From Apostichopus japonicus (lineage: Eukaryota > Echinodermata > Holothuroidea > Aspidochirotida > Stichopodidae), in assembly GCF_037975245.1 (NCBI RefSeq), contig NC_092567.1:7252714-7316713 (forward strand): DNA of 64,000 bases. The letters run 5' to 3'. Of this stretch, positions 50,501 through 60,584 are shown one piece after another (positions within the stretch are counted from its first letter, which is position 1; every line of letters begins with the position of its first letter). The translations under genes were made by a program, and so were the position numbers. The notes beneath the pieces were generated by a model. That model made no database searches and had not been told where the DNA came from. It saw only the letters and a list, made by a program, of their open reading frames with translations.

Positions 50501-52837
50501 TTTCGACTACTTTGTACAAAACTACCACTACTAATGGTATCAGTCAAATTGGTGCTTTTCAGGTAGACAGGAGACTATTTTCACTGTATTTGCTTAATTG
50601 TCAAAAGCCATTTTTATATCCAGTAGCTGGTGCTAGTGAAGAACTATGTACAGCTGGATCTTTTTAATAAAGACATCAAATGATGGGGCATTCAAAACTA
50701 GATTGTTTCTCCTGCCATTTCAAGGGCAAAATCTTACATCCACTATAGATTAATTTTGCTGTTGGTTTGTAAAAGTACTTTTCGGTTTGAGGGAACTTAA
50801 CTGGGTGGATGCAAGGGTTGAATGTATTTGAATGTTTAGAATTTCTACTAAAATAGAGGTTTGACTGAAGAAAATCATGAATAACTGCCAAAACAAGATT
50901 CTTTTACTGACTTAATGATCTAACACGAATACTTGGCTGAAAGTTCCTGTTTGAAAGTTATTTATTAATACAATGTCATTATCATCCTTTTTATTACCTT
51001 AATTCATAGATCATAGAAGATTTTTCAGCCATCATCAGTTGGGATGCAGTGTCGGAGATGTTCTACAAAAATCTTGATGACATTGCAGCAAAGATCATCA
51101 CCTACAACACAAATCACTCAAAGGGCACTCTTCGATTCCTTGTTGAATACAACAACTTTATTCAGCAATTGACAGAAAAAGACAAAAGGGGTAAGTTAAC
51201 ATCTCAGAGTGCTGAGTTAATTACCAAAAATAATAAAAAAGTTTACTATTATGTAGACTAGGAGATATGTCTTAACAGTTTCAGTTGAGACAAGCATTTT
51301 GTCAGCTTCTTAAAATATAAATTAGTTAAACTGATGGCAGATGTTTGAAAACTTTAAAAAAAATCCAAGGTCTTTCAAGATAATGAAGAAAAATGTGGCC
51401 AATCCTGTTTCATATATACAGGATAATCTGAGCAAGGAGACAAGTTGTGACCATATGAGGCAAAGTAGCAACAGTGTCGTCATTGGATGAATTAGATGGT
51501 TTACTGAATCCTGCAATAAAACATTAATTAAGGAACACTTCAATGTAGTTATTTTTAAGAGTGCAGAGATAAAACTGCATTGATACACTACATCAACTTA
51601 CTAAATCATTATGTTATTTTCAGGAAATCAGCATGAAATTGTTTACTGTTGTGTTACATTTTACATTCATTTACACTGAATGAAGACAATAACTTCAGTG
51701 TTTATTTCTGCTACAGATGCTACATGGACCGCAGCTCTCTGGATACTACCTGGCTTCCTGAAAGAAGATCGCTTTCTGTTTATAAACAGTGATGATGATG
51801 TAAGCTTCCCATTTTAATAACCCTTTCATTAGTTGGTGTATTATTTGTAAACTTGCAAAAGATGTAAAGAGTAATATGTCGATAACCCTTCTAAGGCCAA
51901 AGAAATCTATGCAATGCTGATCGGGGTGTGTGTGAGGCCTCGGTTTGTAAACACTATACCTCAAGAAGTGAAAGATGGTTTGCACTTCAAGAGTAATATG
52001 TAGATAGCCCTGGTGAGCAGATGATCCCTATTTTTTCTTTGAATTAAAAGATAACACAAGGTAACCCTTGGTGAGTAGGTGGTTCTTCCTGTTTTTGATT
52101 GTGGTCAGAGGTCATTTGAGGTCAACAAACATGAAAACCTGAACCCTTTAATTACCACCACATATCATGAATTGAATTTAGGTAGCATTTGGTAAGTAGC
52201 AAATCCCGAATGTTTTGTATGGAGGTCACAGTTCACTTGTCTTCAATTAGAGCCAAGTCTTAATAAAGTTGATCGCTGAAGAAATGATAGTTGGTTTCAA
52301 ATTCAATCTTCTTATATAGGCACCTATTATTCGATACTCTAAGGCCAATGGCACTTCTGGTGATATCAGGTCAGCACGGTGGAAGTTGGAAAATATGCCA
52401 TCTAATGTTGCTTCATAATGGCAAGGAATCACTAAGTTATTTGACATTCTGGTTTATATATACCCTGAGTTATAGAAACATTCGCAATATTCATTTATAG
52501 CTAGAAATGATGCTTATTCAAATCAGCTCCCAAGTAATATTATCAAATGCAAGTTTAGTGTATGTGATTCTGAAGAAGCTGGATTACCTTTGAAAATGTG
52601 TTATCAGGAATAAATCATCCTATTTATTTCATTGTTTGATAGGTTAGCTCGGATGTTGAAATCAGCACACCGGTCATAACATACACTGGGGATCCGCTGG
52701 ACCCATCAAACATAACAATCATTGCAGAAAACGAAAAATGCAGTACTGCAGCATCTTTCCCTGAGGCAGTTCTAATCCTGCTGGCAACATATTATGTTTT
52801 CAACATACAGTATAACGGCAAAGTAAAGGAACACTGA
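44501..52837 (+). CDS. CACTA-2 accessory protein, spliced 8-exon gene (356 residues)
   Basis: Coding exons: 44501-44511, 47500-47729, 48370-48478, 49132-49299, 50322-50415, 51010-51190, 51717-51799 and 52643-52837. Every junction has GT-AG borders and matching phase; the lengths sum to 1071 nt, exactly 357 codons with the stop. Residues about 5-75 resemble a PB1-like interaction domain (basic YGSRKRVFLCSASD, then acidic DKDFDDWVDIDGD). A Ser-rich acidic linker follows (SSSSSDDTIILAGNERD), then a helical middle (WPNKFELHQDDVRRDILVEL) and an aromatic C-terminal domain (PVITYTGD, TYYVFNIQY) like that in CACTA-1. No catalytic motif is seen. By layout it corresponds to TnpA of plant En/Spm, which binds subterminal repeats; the two are not obviously homologous. 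The link between exon 1 and exon 2 is the least certain join. Confidence 0.7.
44875..47391 (+). CDS. CACTA-type transposase with N-terminal zinc fingers
   Basis: Catalyses cut-and-paste transposition of CACTA-2; expected to act in the nucleus on the element ends. An uninterrupted 838-residue frame counted from ATG 44875; the frame is open further upstream to 44773, but without an ATG. Two C2H2-like fingers lie at the N-terminus: C4, C7, H20 or H21, H26, and C36, C41, H59, the second with Asn at one His position. A catalytic-type core follows: YYDDFGVVNPL (D310/D311), SMDNLAAHQLGGF (D405) then CRFC (C425, C428), PPDPAHDLLEG (D492, H495) and MRFEAKHAYF (E659). The D-D-E spacing with a C-x2-C and H between the second D and E agrees with the CMC (CACTA, Mirage, Chapaev) transposase group. 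The family assignment rests on these motifs plus the CACT termini. The frame lies wholly within the first intron of the accessory gene. Confidence 0.85.
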   Translation: MQSCSICNTFRTITFKKLLHHIRFSHSIEPNFSIRCGIDGCERKYRVFSTFYSNLRKFHKRVFDVNIRHDSNSGGHEDTEVGTSLVTENIGLEVDDVTHNSHKNSLAESTGISAIDAAALGDGSHIREIGERSTERDFALFILGMKEKHKLPLTVTNSIILELSELIYNSSRDDSTEIKEKLSASGFTVAKNPDIFNFIDEKFEKKNNIFEKLASDYKQTAFYKEHFGLVEPVEHVLGSTCGKDDTFIYVPLLDTLKSLLSHDDILAEVLKSRSRHGDKRYEDYCDGEAFQNHPLFSLEPHALQVHFYYDDFGVVNPLRNKANSYKVAAFYFVLGNLSPKFRSKLSSIQLVCLCCTRLIKQYGFGKVLKPLLEDVKVLESKGVTITTLNQEEFTFKGCISLVSMDNLAAHQLGGFQQHFHAGRICRFCMASSNDIQDHFDSSSLIERTSVGHKHQVQLVMENQGLRHVYGVASKSVLSDLQYFDVISCLPPDPAHDLLEGLVPELMTKVVTTFIQDGFFTLESFNSALKLFPFGKSDQKSKPTCNTTANLGSFKIKQTASQTWCLMRLLPLIIGSSIPEGNEYWELFLSLMDICEITFAPSIPCEMVAYLEYLVHGFLVALKELFPEDRIKPKSHYLLHYPRSILKYGPLVHCWTMRFEAKHAYFKEIANRQKNRRNLCKTLARRHQLLMCYYGAGQNFLDDKMTSNSGGDIQKLHQFCDGIQRALKSQFPSIEEVHTLAFVELHSSLYAKGCCMVLEARENRLHEFGKVDAIFIKGGKVYFVLMVLRTIGYSQHFHSYVLCFQQKWVIFAYEDFACHLPLSIYTNQNQRMVTLKYFV
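47500..47729 (+). CDS. Accessory gene exon 2 (PB1-like)
   Basis: Acceptor TGTGTCTTCAG, donor GTAAGTA. It enters with one base completing a codon and exits with one base. It encodes EALKRYHVTYGSRKRVFLCS through the acidic DKDFDDWVDIDGDIEEE. It starts 109 bp after the transposase stop. Confidence 0.85.
48370..48478 (+). CDS. Accessory gene exon 3 (Ser-rich linker)
   Basis: Acceptor CTTTGTCAG, donor GTAAGAC. Encodes VACLSASSFTSSSSSDDTII then LAGNERDVPFTSDVSD. The coding frame is fixed by the phase of exon 2; other frames here are open but do not join. Confidence 0.78.
49132..49299 (+). CDS. Accessory gene exon 4
   Basis: Acceptor GCTTGATAG, donor GTAAGTA. Encodes FHEEEKFLPWPNKFELHQDD then VRRDILVELLKGGPVSNRIK and on to a split Val codon shared with exon 5. 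Predicted mostly helical. Confidence 0.85.
50322..50415 (+). CDS. Accessory gene exon 5
   Basis: Acceptor TTTTTTGTAG, donor GTAAGTA. Encodes YPTTDQYNTAAKAVIKSFPN then LAIKLPFCEPY after completing the split Val. Confidence 0.85.
51010..51190 (+). CDS. Accessory gene exon 6
   Basis: Acceptor CTTAATTCATAG, donor GTAAGTT. Phase 0 on entry, one base on exit. Encodes IIEDFSAIISWDAVSEMFYK through LVEYNNFIQQLTEKDKR. Confidence 0.83.
51717..51799 (+). CDS. Accessory gene exon 7
   Basis: Acceptor TTCTGCTACAG, donor GTAAGC. Encodes DATWTAALWILPGFLKEDRF then LFINSDDD, ending in phase 0. Confidence 0.83.
51985..52250 (+). repeat. Intron repeat shared with CACTA-1
   Basis: At least two to three diverged tandem units containing CCCTGGTGAGCAGATGATCC, GGTGAGTAGGTGG, GGTCATTTGAGGTCAACA and GGAGGTCACAGTTCACTTG. 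They lie in the last intron of the accessory gene, as in CACTA-1 at 19065-19180. Confidence 0.72.
52643..52837 (+). CDS. Accessory gene exon 8 (C-terminal domain and stop)
   Basis: Acceptor TGTTTGATAG. Encodes VSSDVEISTPVITYTGDPLD through TYYVFNIQYNGKVKEH and a TGA stop. The pattern matches the last exon of CACTA-1 but ends about 40 residues sooner, lacking the TWEFIHKF segment. Confidence 0.83.
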   Translation, partial: VSSDVEISTPVITYTGDPLDPSNITIIAENEKCSTAASFPEAVLILLATYYVFNIQYNGKVKEH

Positions 52838-55107
52838 CATTTCTGCAAAATGTTCTGCTGCAATGCAAAGACAAGGGGAAATTGCCTCAAAAGATCATTT
52901 CATTAATTGCAAAACTTCAAGCATGATTTATTTCATTTTGTGACTTTTCTTCAAGTTCTATTGTTTTTCTGTTATTTGTTGACCCAGAATTATTGTTAGT
53001 TATGTTTTTCAGATTGTTTGCTGGATTTGCATAGTGTTGTTTTCAGGGATTTAGTTTGTTAGCACAATTTTACAAGACAAATAATGTGTAAAATGATAAT
53101 TTGGGTAATTCTTAATACACTTAAATGATATATAATACTAAACATTACAATATTGGTGAAACAGTGAGATCAGGGGCAACTACAAGTTTGAAGTGCTGTG
53201 ACATGCCTTGTTATGACGAAGAGCAAAGTTGGGGGCGAAAATTTAGTTGGAACACTAATGCAACTTTATAAAAGGTGTCATATAGTAAAGTCAATAATAA
53301 GCTGTTAATACAATTAGAACTGGGTGTAATAAGAAGGCCAAACAGCAATTAGTTGATATTAAGCAAATTATCTAAGCCAGTAAATTTTTTATACATTCAA
53401 ACCAAGATTGATGAGCATTAAGAATAGCAAATTGTGTACAGTAATATTTTGTGATAAATTGTGGGGTCTACAATAAACATAGAGGGGTATAGTGATTAAG
53501 GTTTAACGTTCAGCCTAGTTGAAGCAAGCTTAGTGTAGACTAATTGTATGCTAGTCTTCCTCAGTTAGCCTCGGTTACACTCAACACAGATGGTTAATGG
53601 TGATCATTCACAATCATAGGCCTAAACTTAAGCATCACCGTATCTTTGCTCGATTTGATTTTGTTTTTGTCAATTTATACCAAGACCAGGAAGTTGTTAT
53701 CGATAATCTTTGTAATGCTTGATGCACATATAAATAAAATCATGGAGACAATTGCTGGAACAATTAGATCAGTGACAAGAAAGTTCCATATATTGTGGCT
53801 TGTTCTGTCACAACAAAATTTGGTTGGTGGGGTGGGGGTGGTGCACATAAACATGCACCACTCTAATGCAACTTTTTGAGTGTACTGTTGTATTCAAGAT
53901 AAATCAACATGAAATGTTAAAGCACTAAGAACTGTATAATTAATCATACATTAGAGTTAAGGTATGTTTTAGAGTTATTAATTTACAACTTAGTAACATA
54001 CAGGTCTTATCATGTAAACCATTATTGTGTTGATGCAACATTCATGGTCAGTGAGAACTGATGGGTTTGATCATAAACAAAAGCATGTTGATGTACCTGC
54101 ATTGATTTGCAAAGTTAGTTGTTTACATACAAATTGTTTTTATTAGTAAGTTATTATTGTTTATCCCAATATTCTCCAAGTTTCTCAATTTTTTGCTGAG
54201 CCATTTTATAAAAGTGGGAGTTATGGTCTTTTTTACCAATGTTATGCCAAAGTAATGCACTTTTTGAGTGATACCAGATTTTTAAGGTGACAGTGATACA
54301 GCATAATCATAACAGACAACCTGAAAGTAATATTTGTGGTCAATAGAGATTTATGTTAATGTTAAAAGATTGGCACACCTTAATTTTACAAATGTATTCA
54401 TCGATGTAAATGAAAATTGTTACATGGTTTAATACCTGACATGCCTAGTAATGGGTTGTGGCAGTTTCTAATTGTTGAGAAAATGTGATTATACATTAGT
54501 AAATGTAACATTTTTTAGTCAAGGTTTTACTAGTATACACATATGTTACCAACTTTAAGTGTTGCTTCACCATATTGTACATTATGCATGAATATTCCTA
54601 GATTGATATAAACATGCTATTGCATTGATTATTCATATCACGTTTATGCAGTGTAGTATTCATGTTTGAAGTTTCTAGTTTTCTCCTAATTTAACATTCT
54701 TACCCATTATATTAATTCAAGAATCTGCACAATTAAATTGCATTGTGTTATGTAGCCCAATGAAGGTATGCTGTGTTGGCCAAATATGGTCATCTTTGCT
54801 TAAAATTCTGAACTGTTTTTATTACCACTCTTGAGGAAATTTTTCTCACTGAGACATTCAGTCATCTTGTGTGCTCAATGTAGAATGTCTGTGAACCATT
54901 GGAGGGTAGTGACCTCCAGGAAAGTATTCTTTGAAAACATCTAGCGATTATAGCATGCTATAATTTTGGGCCAATACAGAATACCTTTAATATAATTGTA
55001 AATTATGTGCAGCAGCATCAAAGAGGTAGTTGTACATCTTAAGCATAATAGTACCAAAAGATCTAATGGAATAATCCCACACATCAACACAACTAAGTCA
55101 TAAATTT
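52838..55107. other. 3' untranslated and internal non-coding DNA of CACTA-2
   Basis: AT-rich and non-coding. The first AATAAA noted after the accessory stop is at 53472-53477, with another near 53734. A 77-codon open frame at 53646-53879 has no support. Confidence 0.6.
53472..53477 (+). promoter_or_regulatory. Candidate polyadenylation signal
   Basis: AATAAA 635 bp after the accessory stop codon. No AATAAA was seen between the transposase stop and accessory exon 2, so both transcripts may end here. Unproven. Confidence 0.35.
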
Positions 55108-55740
55108 ACACCTATATTGTTTAAAAGTAACCAAATAGTGGGTAAATGTGAGTCTTGCTTAGCAACTCAAATAATGGTAAATTGACACCTAAATTGTGTC
55201 AAAGTAACCAAATAGTGGGTAAATGTAAATCCTGCATAGCAACACAAATATGGGCAAATTCACACCTAAGTTGTGTTAAAGTAACCAAATAGTGGGTAAA
55301 TGTAAATCCTGCATAGCAACACAAATATGGGTAAATCGACACCTAAATTGTGTTAAAGTAACCAAATAGTGGGTAAATGTAAATCCTGCATAGCAACACA
55401 AATATGGGTAAATTCACACCTAAATTGTGTTAAAGTAACCAAATAGTGGGTAAATGTAAATCCTGCATAGCAACACAAATATGGGTAAATTCACACCTAA
55501 ATTGTGTTAAAGTAACCAAATAGTGGGTAAATGTAAATCCTGCATAGCAACACAATAAAGGGTAAACTTACAAATAAATTGTGTAAAAGTAACCAAAAAG
55601 TGGGTAAATGTAAATCCTGCATAGCAACACAATAATGGGTAAATTCACACCTAAATTGTGTAAAAGAAACCAAATAGTGGGTAAATGTAAATCCTGCATA
55701 GCGACACAATAAAGGGTAAATGCACATCTAAATGTGGTTA
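55108..55740. repeat. 77-bp subterminal tandem array of CACTA-2
   Basis: About eight units with a 77-bp period (GGGTAAATGTAAATCCTGC at 55217, 55294, 55371 and onward), each also containing CACCTAAATTGTGT and AAAGTAACCAAATAGT. Units are very similar. After the array, an inverted partial unit (GCAGGATTTACATTTACCC, about 55768-55786) precedes the terminal repeat. The left end of the element lacks such an array. Confidence 0.95.
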
Positions 55741-55823
55741 TAAATACCCATACTTTGTGTCCACATGCAGGATTTACATTTACCCTATTTTGGGGTAAAT
55801 AAACCCTTTTAGTTTTTACAGTG

Positions 55824-58800
55824 TACCTTCAAGAAAATAAACCTATTAAAATAGCATACTTTAGTTTTAGGATATTAAAGTTTGGAGATATTTCTATGGT
55901 AACTTCTGGTCCAATGAAAGCCTTATTATGTTATGTGTACTATAGGTTTGGTCAAGTTTAACTACTTGTGACATTTCATTCCTTAGTTTGTAAGCGAGAT
56001 ATATACCAATAAGGATAGTCCTCATCATATATAAACCAGACTTTAGAAGTGTTATAACTTGTTTTGGGTGAGGGTCTTGTTCTTTTTTTTTTAAATGACT
56101 ATTAATTGTAAGGGGACGTGCACAATGAACTAAATTGATTGTTTAAGAGCCTTTCATAGATTTTACTCTCTATATGTTGTGGAAGTTAGGCTGACAATAA
56201 AGAGGAGTCTGGCTGCGTTATTAAGACCGAGTACTACGCTTACCTGCCACCCAACACTATGACACACTGACAAATTGAAAGTGATCAGGTCATCTGAATA
56301 TTTTGTTTCTTAATTTATGATGGCTACACAAAACATCAAATAGACCCAGTATAATAAACACATACACCTCTTTGTGTAGTTTTACACATTGGTAGGCAAT
56401 ACAATGCATGGCATGCAGTACCTACTATATGGTGTATGTATGTCATAATATGTCATGGAGTAAAAATATCCAATTAAAAACTTGCATTCTCATAGAGGAG
56501 GGGGAGGGGTGGGTGGGGTAAGAATCAGGTGTTGGGCCATGCAATCATTACCCTGCTGATGTAAACTGTACGCATGTCTTTCAAGAGCTGTAATCCGGAT
56601 ATGAAACTGGTAAATCCCTAAACAGGCTGATCTCAGTACTGAATAATTCCAGTTTACCTGGTGATGAGAAAAACAAAATACATTTGGTCATCACTTATAA
56701 TGTTATTATTCATGTAAATTGTCATAACCCGGTCTGCGAGTAGCTGTATTCTACCATGAAACATTGTCAAACACAGAACACAGCTACTATAAACATATGG
56801 TATGCTACTGTAGTTTCAAAATAAATCACTCAGTTATAATTATAATAACAATGTAAAGAAACTAATGCAACTAGAATACAAATCTATAGACTATACAAGA
56901 TGAGTTCAAGGTCTCATATTGCTTCCCAGAGTGTTTATACAGCTCACCTAATACCAAACTAATTGAAATATAAAGAAACATTAATTTGAAATTGAGACAA
57001 GCATTGAATCTTCAATACAAACTTTAAGAAATACCACTAGCAATCCAGTCTGGTTTATATTTAATTGAGAAACAAAAGTAATAACAATGCAACCCTGAAA
57101 ACAGATGGAGCCTGAAGAAAACATGATGACCGTTTCGGTCACATAATTTAGGAACCATTGGTTCACTGTACTGTCTATAGGTTGATGAATTTGTAGGATT
57201 TCTGAAATTATGACATTGTACTATAATTGATTGAGTTAAAGTACATATTTTTCTATCTGCAGACTTTAACATATACTGTTATTTCATAACATGTTGTTCG
57301 GTGCAGTCCTGCTGTGAAGGGTGAGGGTTGGGTGGAAGCTACAGTTGTACGTCAGCTAAGTGCCCTGTGAAATATGTGATAAAGAGTGATATAATTTTAA
57401 CTTTGGATAAAAAAGACTTTAAAAAAGTGGATCTGGTGACACAACTGTGCATGGAACTGTGTCTGGCTCTCAATATAACTGGTTTTGTGTACACCTTACT
57501 TAAATAATACTTCTTCAGCCTCACAAGATCGTATTGTGAATCTTAGAACTGGTGTGCGACAGTTTATCAGGAGTTTGGAGAAAAATATCAAAGAAGTGAA
57601 GGAGATACAACCCCAACCATAATCTTTAGCTGATATGAAAGACTGATCATTGAGATGAATATCAACGGTGGAGGTGATTTGTATTTTACTGTTCAATTAC
57701 ATTTCAAATCATATTTCCAATATGTAAGCAAATGCCTAAAACAATAATATCTACTGTACTACAGTAAATAAACATTATAACAAACATAATACACTAAAGT
57801 TCAAGATTTTATCCGTAGTTGTGTGACCTTTTTGTGACCTACCTAAATTAATCAACGTTTCTTGTTTGTTTGATGGAATGTTCATTACAAATACCTCTAA
57901 CTCAAAGCTCAGCAATACAGACTGAGTTGACTTCTTTAATTTTTCTACAGCATTTTGGCTTATATCTAAAATGGTAATTTCGAGTTTGGGGTTTTAGTCT
58001 GAAGAAAATAAATACCTAACAGAAGACATATTTGTAGGTAACCTAAACTAGTTTCATACAAACCAACAAGTTGTCTTCCAGTCTTACCATTTTGGGAGTG
58101 TCAGGAGTTCTAGAAGACTTTATTTTGAGTCTCAGAAGGCAATTTTTATTTCAGTTTGGCAAATGGTAAAATGTACCAGATGGTATTTAGGCAGCTATTG
58201 TGTTATGGCAAGCACGTTGCAAATAAAAAAAAACAAGTACTGGATTACGAAGGAAAGTACAATTCAGTTTCCAATAACCAGGTAAGTGTAAAAGCAATGA
58301 ACCAGTAAACCATCAAACTAGAACCGGATTGTCCGTTGTTTAGTGGAAGTGGCATAGAAAGGTGTAGTGCAGTGATATAAATGAGCCCCCGAAAGAGAGT
58401 CCAACCGCACACAAACCCAACCATGCATGGTTTGGGCTTGACTGAGAAATTTGTGAGATTTTGCACCTCTCTTTCCTATTGAGGACAACATTTCTTTTGA
58501 AATTCCACTCAGCAGGAGATAATTGTATCTAATTTAGTGTACATATCAGCTTTGGTGAATGTGTTTTTATATTATTTTTCTTCATTTAATGGCACCAGGC
58601 CCATGGAGACTGCATTGCCTACATTGACCTAGTTACACCACTCTCTGTGGGTATCTTTCCAGATTTTAGATTACCAAAGGTTCATAGAGTACACTGTTCA
58701 GCTGGTCAATAGCCATACAATATGGTCAGTTCTTTCCACAAATTTGGCAGATGAAGACACTTTTTGACTTAAGAGGTCAAAATCTTGAAATGAAAAGTCC

Positions 58801-60199
58801 AAATATTGAGATAAAAAAGTGAAAATTTTTGAAATTTGGGGACACTTTTGTCCCTATTAAGCCACTGTACTCAAGTCGGTGAAGTAAGATCATTTTTGAG
58901 ACCAATTAGATTTTTTGAAACCAACTGACAACTGACAATTCTGTATTCACAGCTGTATATACTCAGATTAGTAGGAAATATTTCCACTTGTGTTCTCTGT
59001 TTAAAGTGGCTGGACTTACAAGGGTACTGCAAAGCTCTCCAAATCTTCGGTATTTTCACATAGTTTCTGGAATCTGCTAGCATTTTTAGCACATGAGGAC
59101 ATGTCAGTAATGGAAATATTTAATCTGATTTTACTCTGAGCCCTAGCAGGGGGCTTCAGAAGTGCTCTGTAACATTTTTGAGACTTCTTGTTCTCTTCTA
59201 CTAAGTTTAAAGTGCATGTAAATACATGTTAGAGAGAAACCTGGAATTTCTATGAAGTAAAAATCTAAGCCATGGTGGGAGTCCCTTCGGACTTTGCTGA
59301 TGCATTTTCACTTTTCAGATATTTAATGTTCTCTGATAGTGATTTTGCAGCCCTATTGGAGCCTATGGGGAGGGGTGGGGGCAAGTGCTCACCACCCTAA
59401 TGGATACCAGTGCTTGTATATGTTGAAATGCCCTCTAAATGTGTTTATTTTAAACAGAATTTAGCTCTCAAATATGCAAGGAAGAAATGTTATCATGACA
59501 TGATGATGATAAATAGTGTCACGGGAAATTAACTTCCTTAACCATGCTTGCTAGCGGTAGCCAGCAGTTTTGGTGAATAAAGTCACAACAACCAGATTAC
59601 TTCATTCTTACCATTCCTACGTACCTCTGTGCATCAAGAAGTGTAGGATACTGAAGAAGCTTGATAGGTTCATAGGTCCTGATCTCCTCTATCCGGTACA
59701 GTCTCTGCCTTCATATTCACCTAATGCGGGTTCCTTACTTTGGTTGAATTATTACATCATGGAGCCGTTCGAGCCTCAGTGACTTCTAAATCAAAAGTGA
59801 AACACTAACATGAAATCAAATTAGTTATTCAGATATTTCAGAAGACTTCAGAAACAAAAGTATACTCACTTACAAAGAAAAACCCATGGTAGCAGTTCCA
59901 CTTGGATCCAATCATTGATCTTTTTCATTTATTGATTATTTAGTATTAAAGTGTTTGGTTTCTGAAGCTTTTTGCAAGTTCTTAGGAAATTTTGCATTCA
60001 GATAGCAACGTGACACTACAGCAGTCTTTGTGGGCAATCAACTTTACATGATAGCTGTAAAAGACCCATCAGTTTTAGTAAGTTAATCATGTAAAAAGTG
60101 CATATTTGATTTGTGATATTGAAGCTGAAGATACGTCAATAGGAAATGAGCATTACCAGCACAAAGCCTGGAAATTCTGGATATAATTTTTATATATAT
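55824..60199. other. Intergenic DNA, no gene seen
   Basis: AT-rich sequence right of CACTA-2 with short, unconnected open frames and no recognised domain. A 70-codon frame at 59570-59782 was examined and not supported. A G-rich patch (GGAGGGGGAGGGG) lies near 56496-56520. Confidence 0.5.
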
Positions 60200-60584
60200 A
60201 TTTTTTTAATTTTAGGTTTATACTTCTGTTCAGGGTCAAGGCCCTCTCACACGACTTTACAACTTAACCCTGGTTATTGGTAACTTGTCACACCTACACA
60301 CCAAAGTGTGCACAATTCAATCAATCTCTCCTGGGGCACCACAGTGCACCACAACCATGTGTCCCCCGGGGGAATTCCCATAGGGTGCAGCCACAAACCG
60401 GCGCAAACAACTATATTTACAAGTTACCTCGCAAGTCCCTATTTATACACCTGGGTGAAGAGAGGCAATGGAGATAAAGCGCCTTGCCCAATGACACAAC
60501 GTAATGATCTGACCAGGGCTCAAACCTGTAATCCATAGATCACAAGTCCACTGCCTTAACCACTTGACCACAACGCCCTCACCA
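60200..60584 (-). mobile_element. tRNA-derived SINE, about 385 bp
   Basis: Read on the minus strand from 60584, it opens GGTGAGGGCGTTGTGGTCAA, with an A-box-like TGGTCAAGTGG and B-box-like GGTTTGAGCCC about 45 bp apart, a tRNA-like head. It continues with TCATTGGGCAAGGCGCTTTA, TCTCCATTGCCTCT and a body containing GAATTCCCCCGGGGGACAC. The GGGCAAG-GCGCTTTA-CTCCATTGCC block is a conserved SINE tail or domain I recognise from other animals. The 3' edge near the T/A-rich stretch at about 60200 is approximate. Not a host gene. Confidence 0.75.

Larger units (their letters stand above)
41922..55823 (+). mobile_element. CACTA-2: 13.9-kb CACTA (En/Spm-type) transposon with two genes
   Basis: The left terminus is CACTCTAAAAAATAAACGGGT and the reverse complement of the right terminus is CACTGTAAAAACTAAAAGGG followed by T, 18-19 matches in about 21. 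TA borders both ends (41920-41921 and 55824-55825), as in CACTA-1. Between them are an intact transposase and a second, spliced gene, both on the plus strand, and a 77-bp subterminal array at the right end. The left 600 bp carries GGGTAAATTTACA and GGGTAATTTTACCC words related to the array but no regular units. A 374-bp hAT-like MITE has inserted at 43324. Divergent termini are the weakest part of the boundary call. The coding parts show no lesion, so the element may be, or recently was, autonomous. Confidence 0.82.

Noticed and set aside
59570-59782. 70-codon plus-strand frame as a small gene
   Set aside because: No recognised motif and no splice or polyadenylation context; frames of this length are common by chance here.
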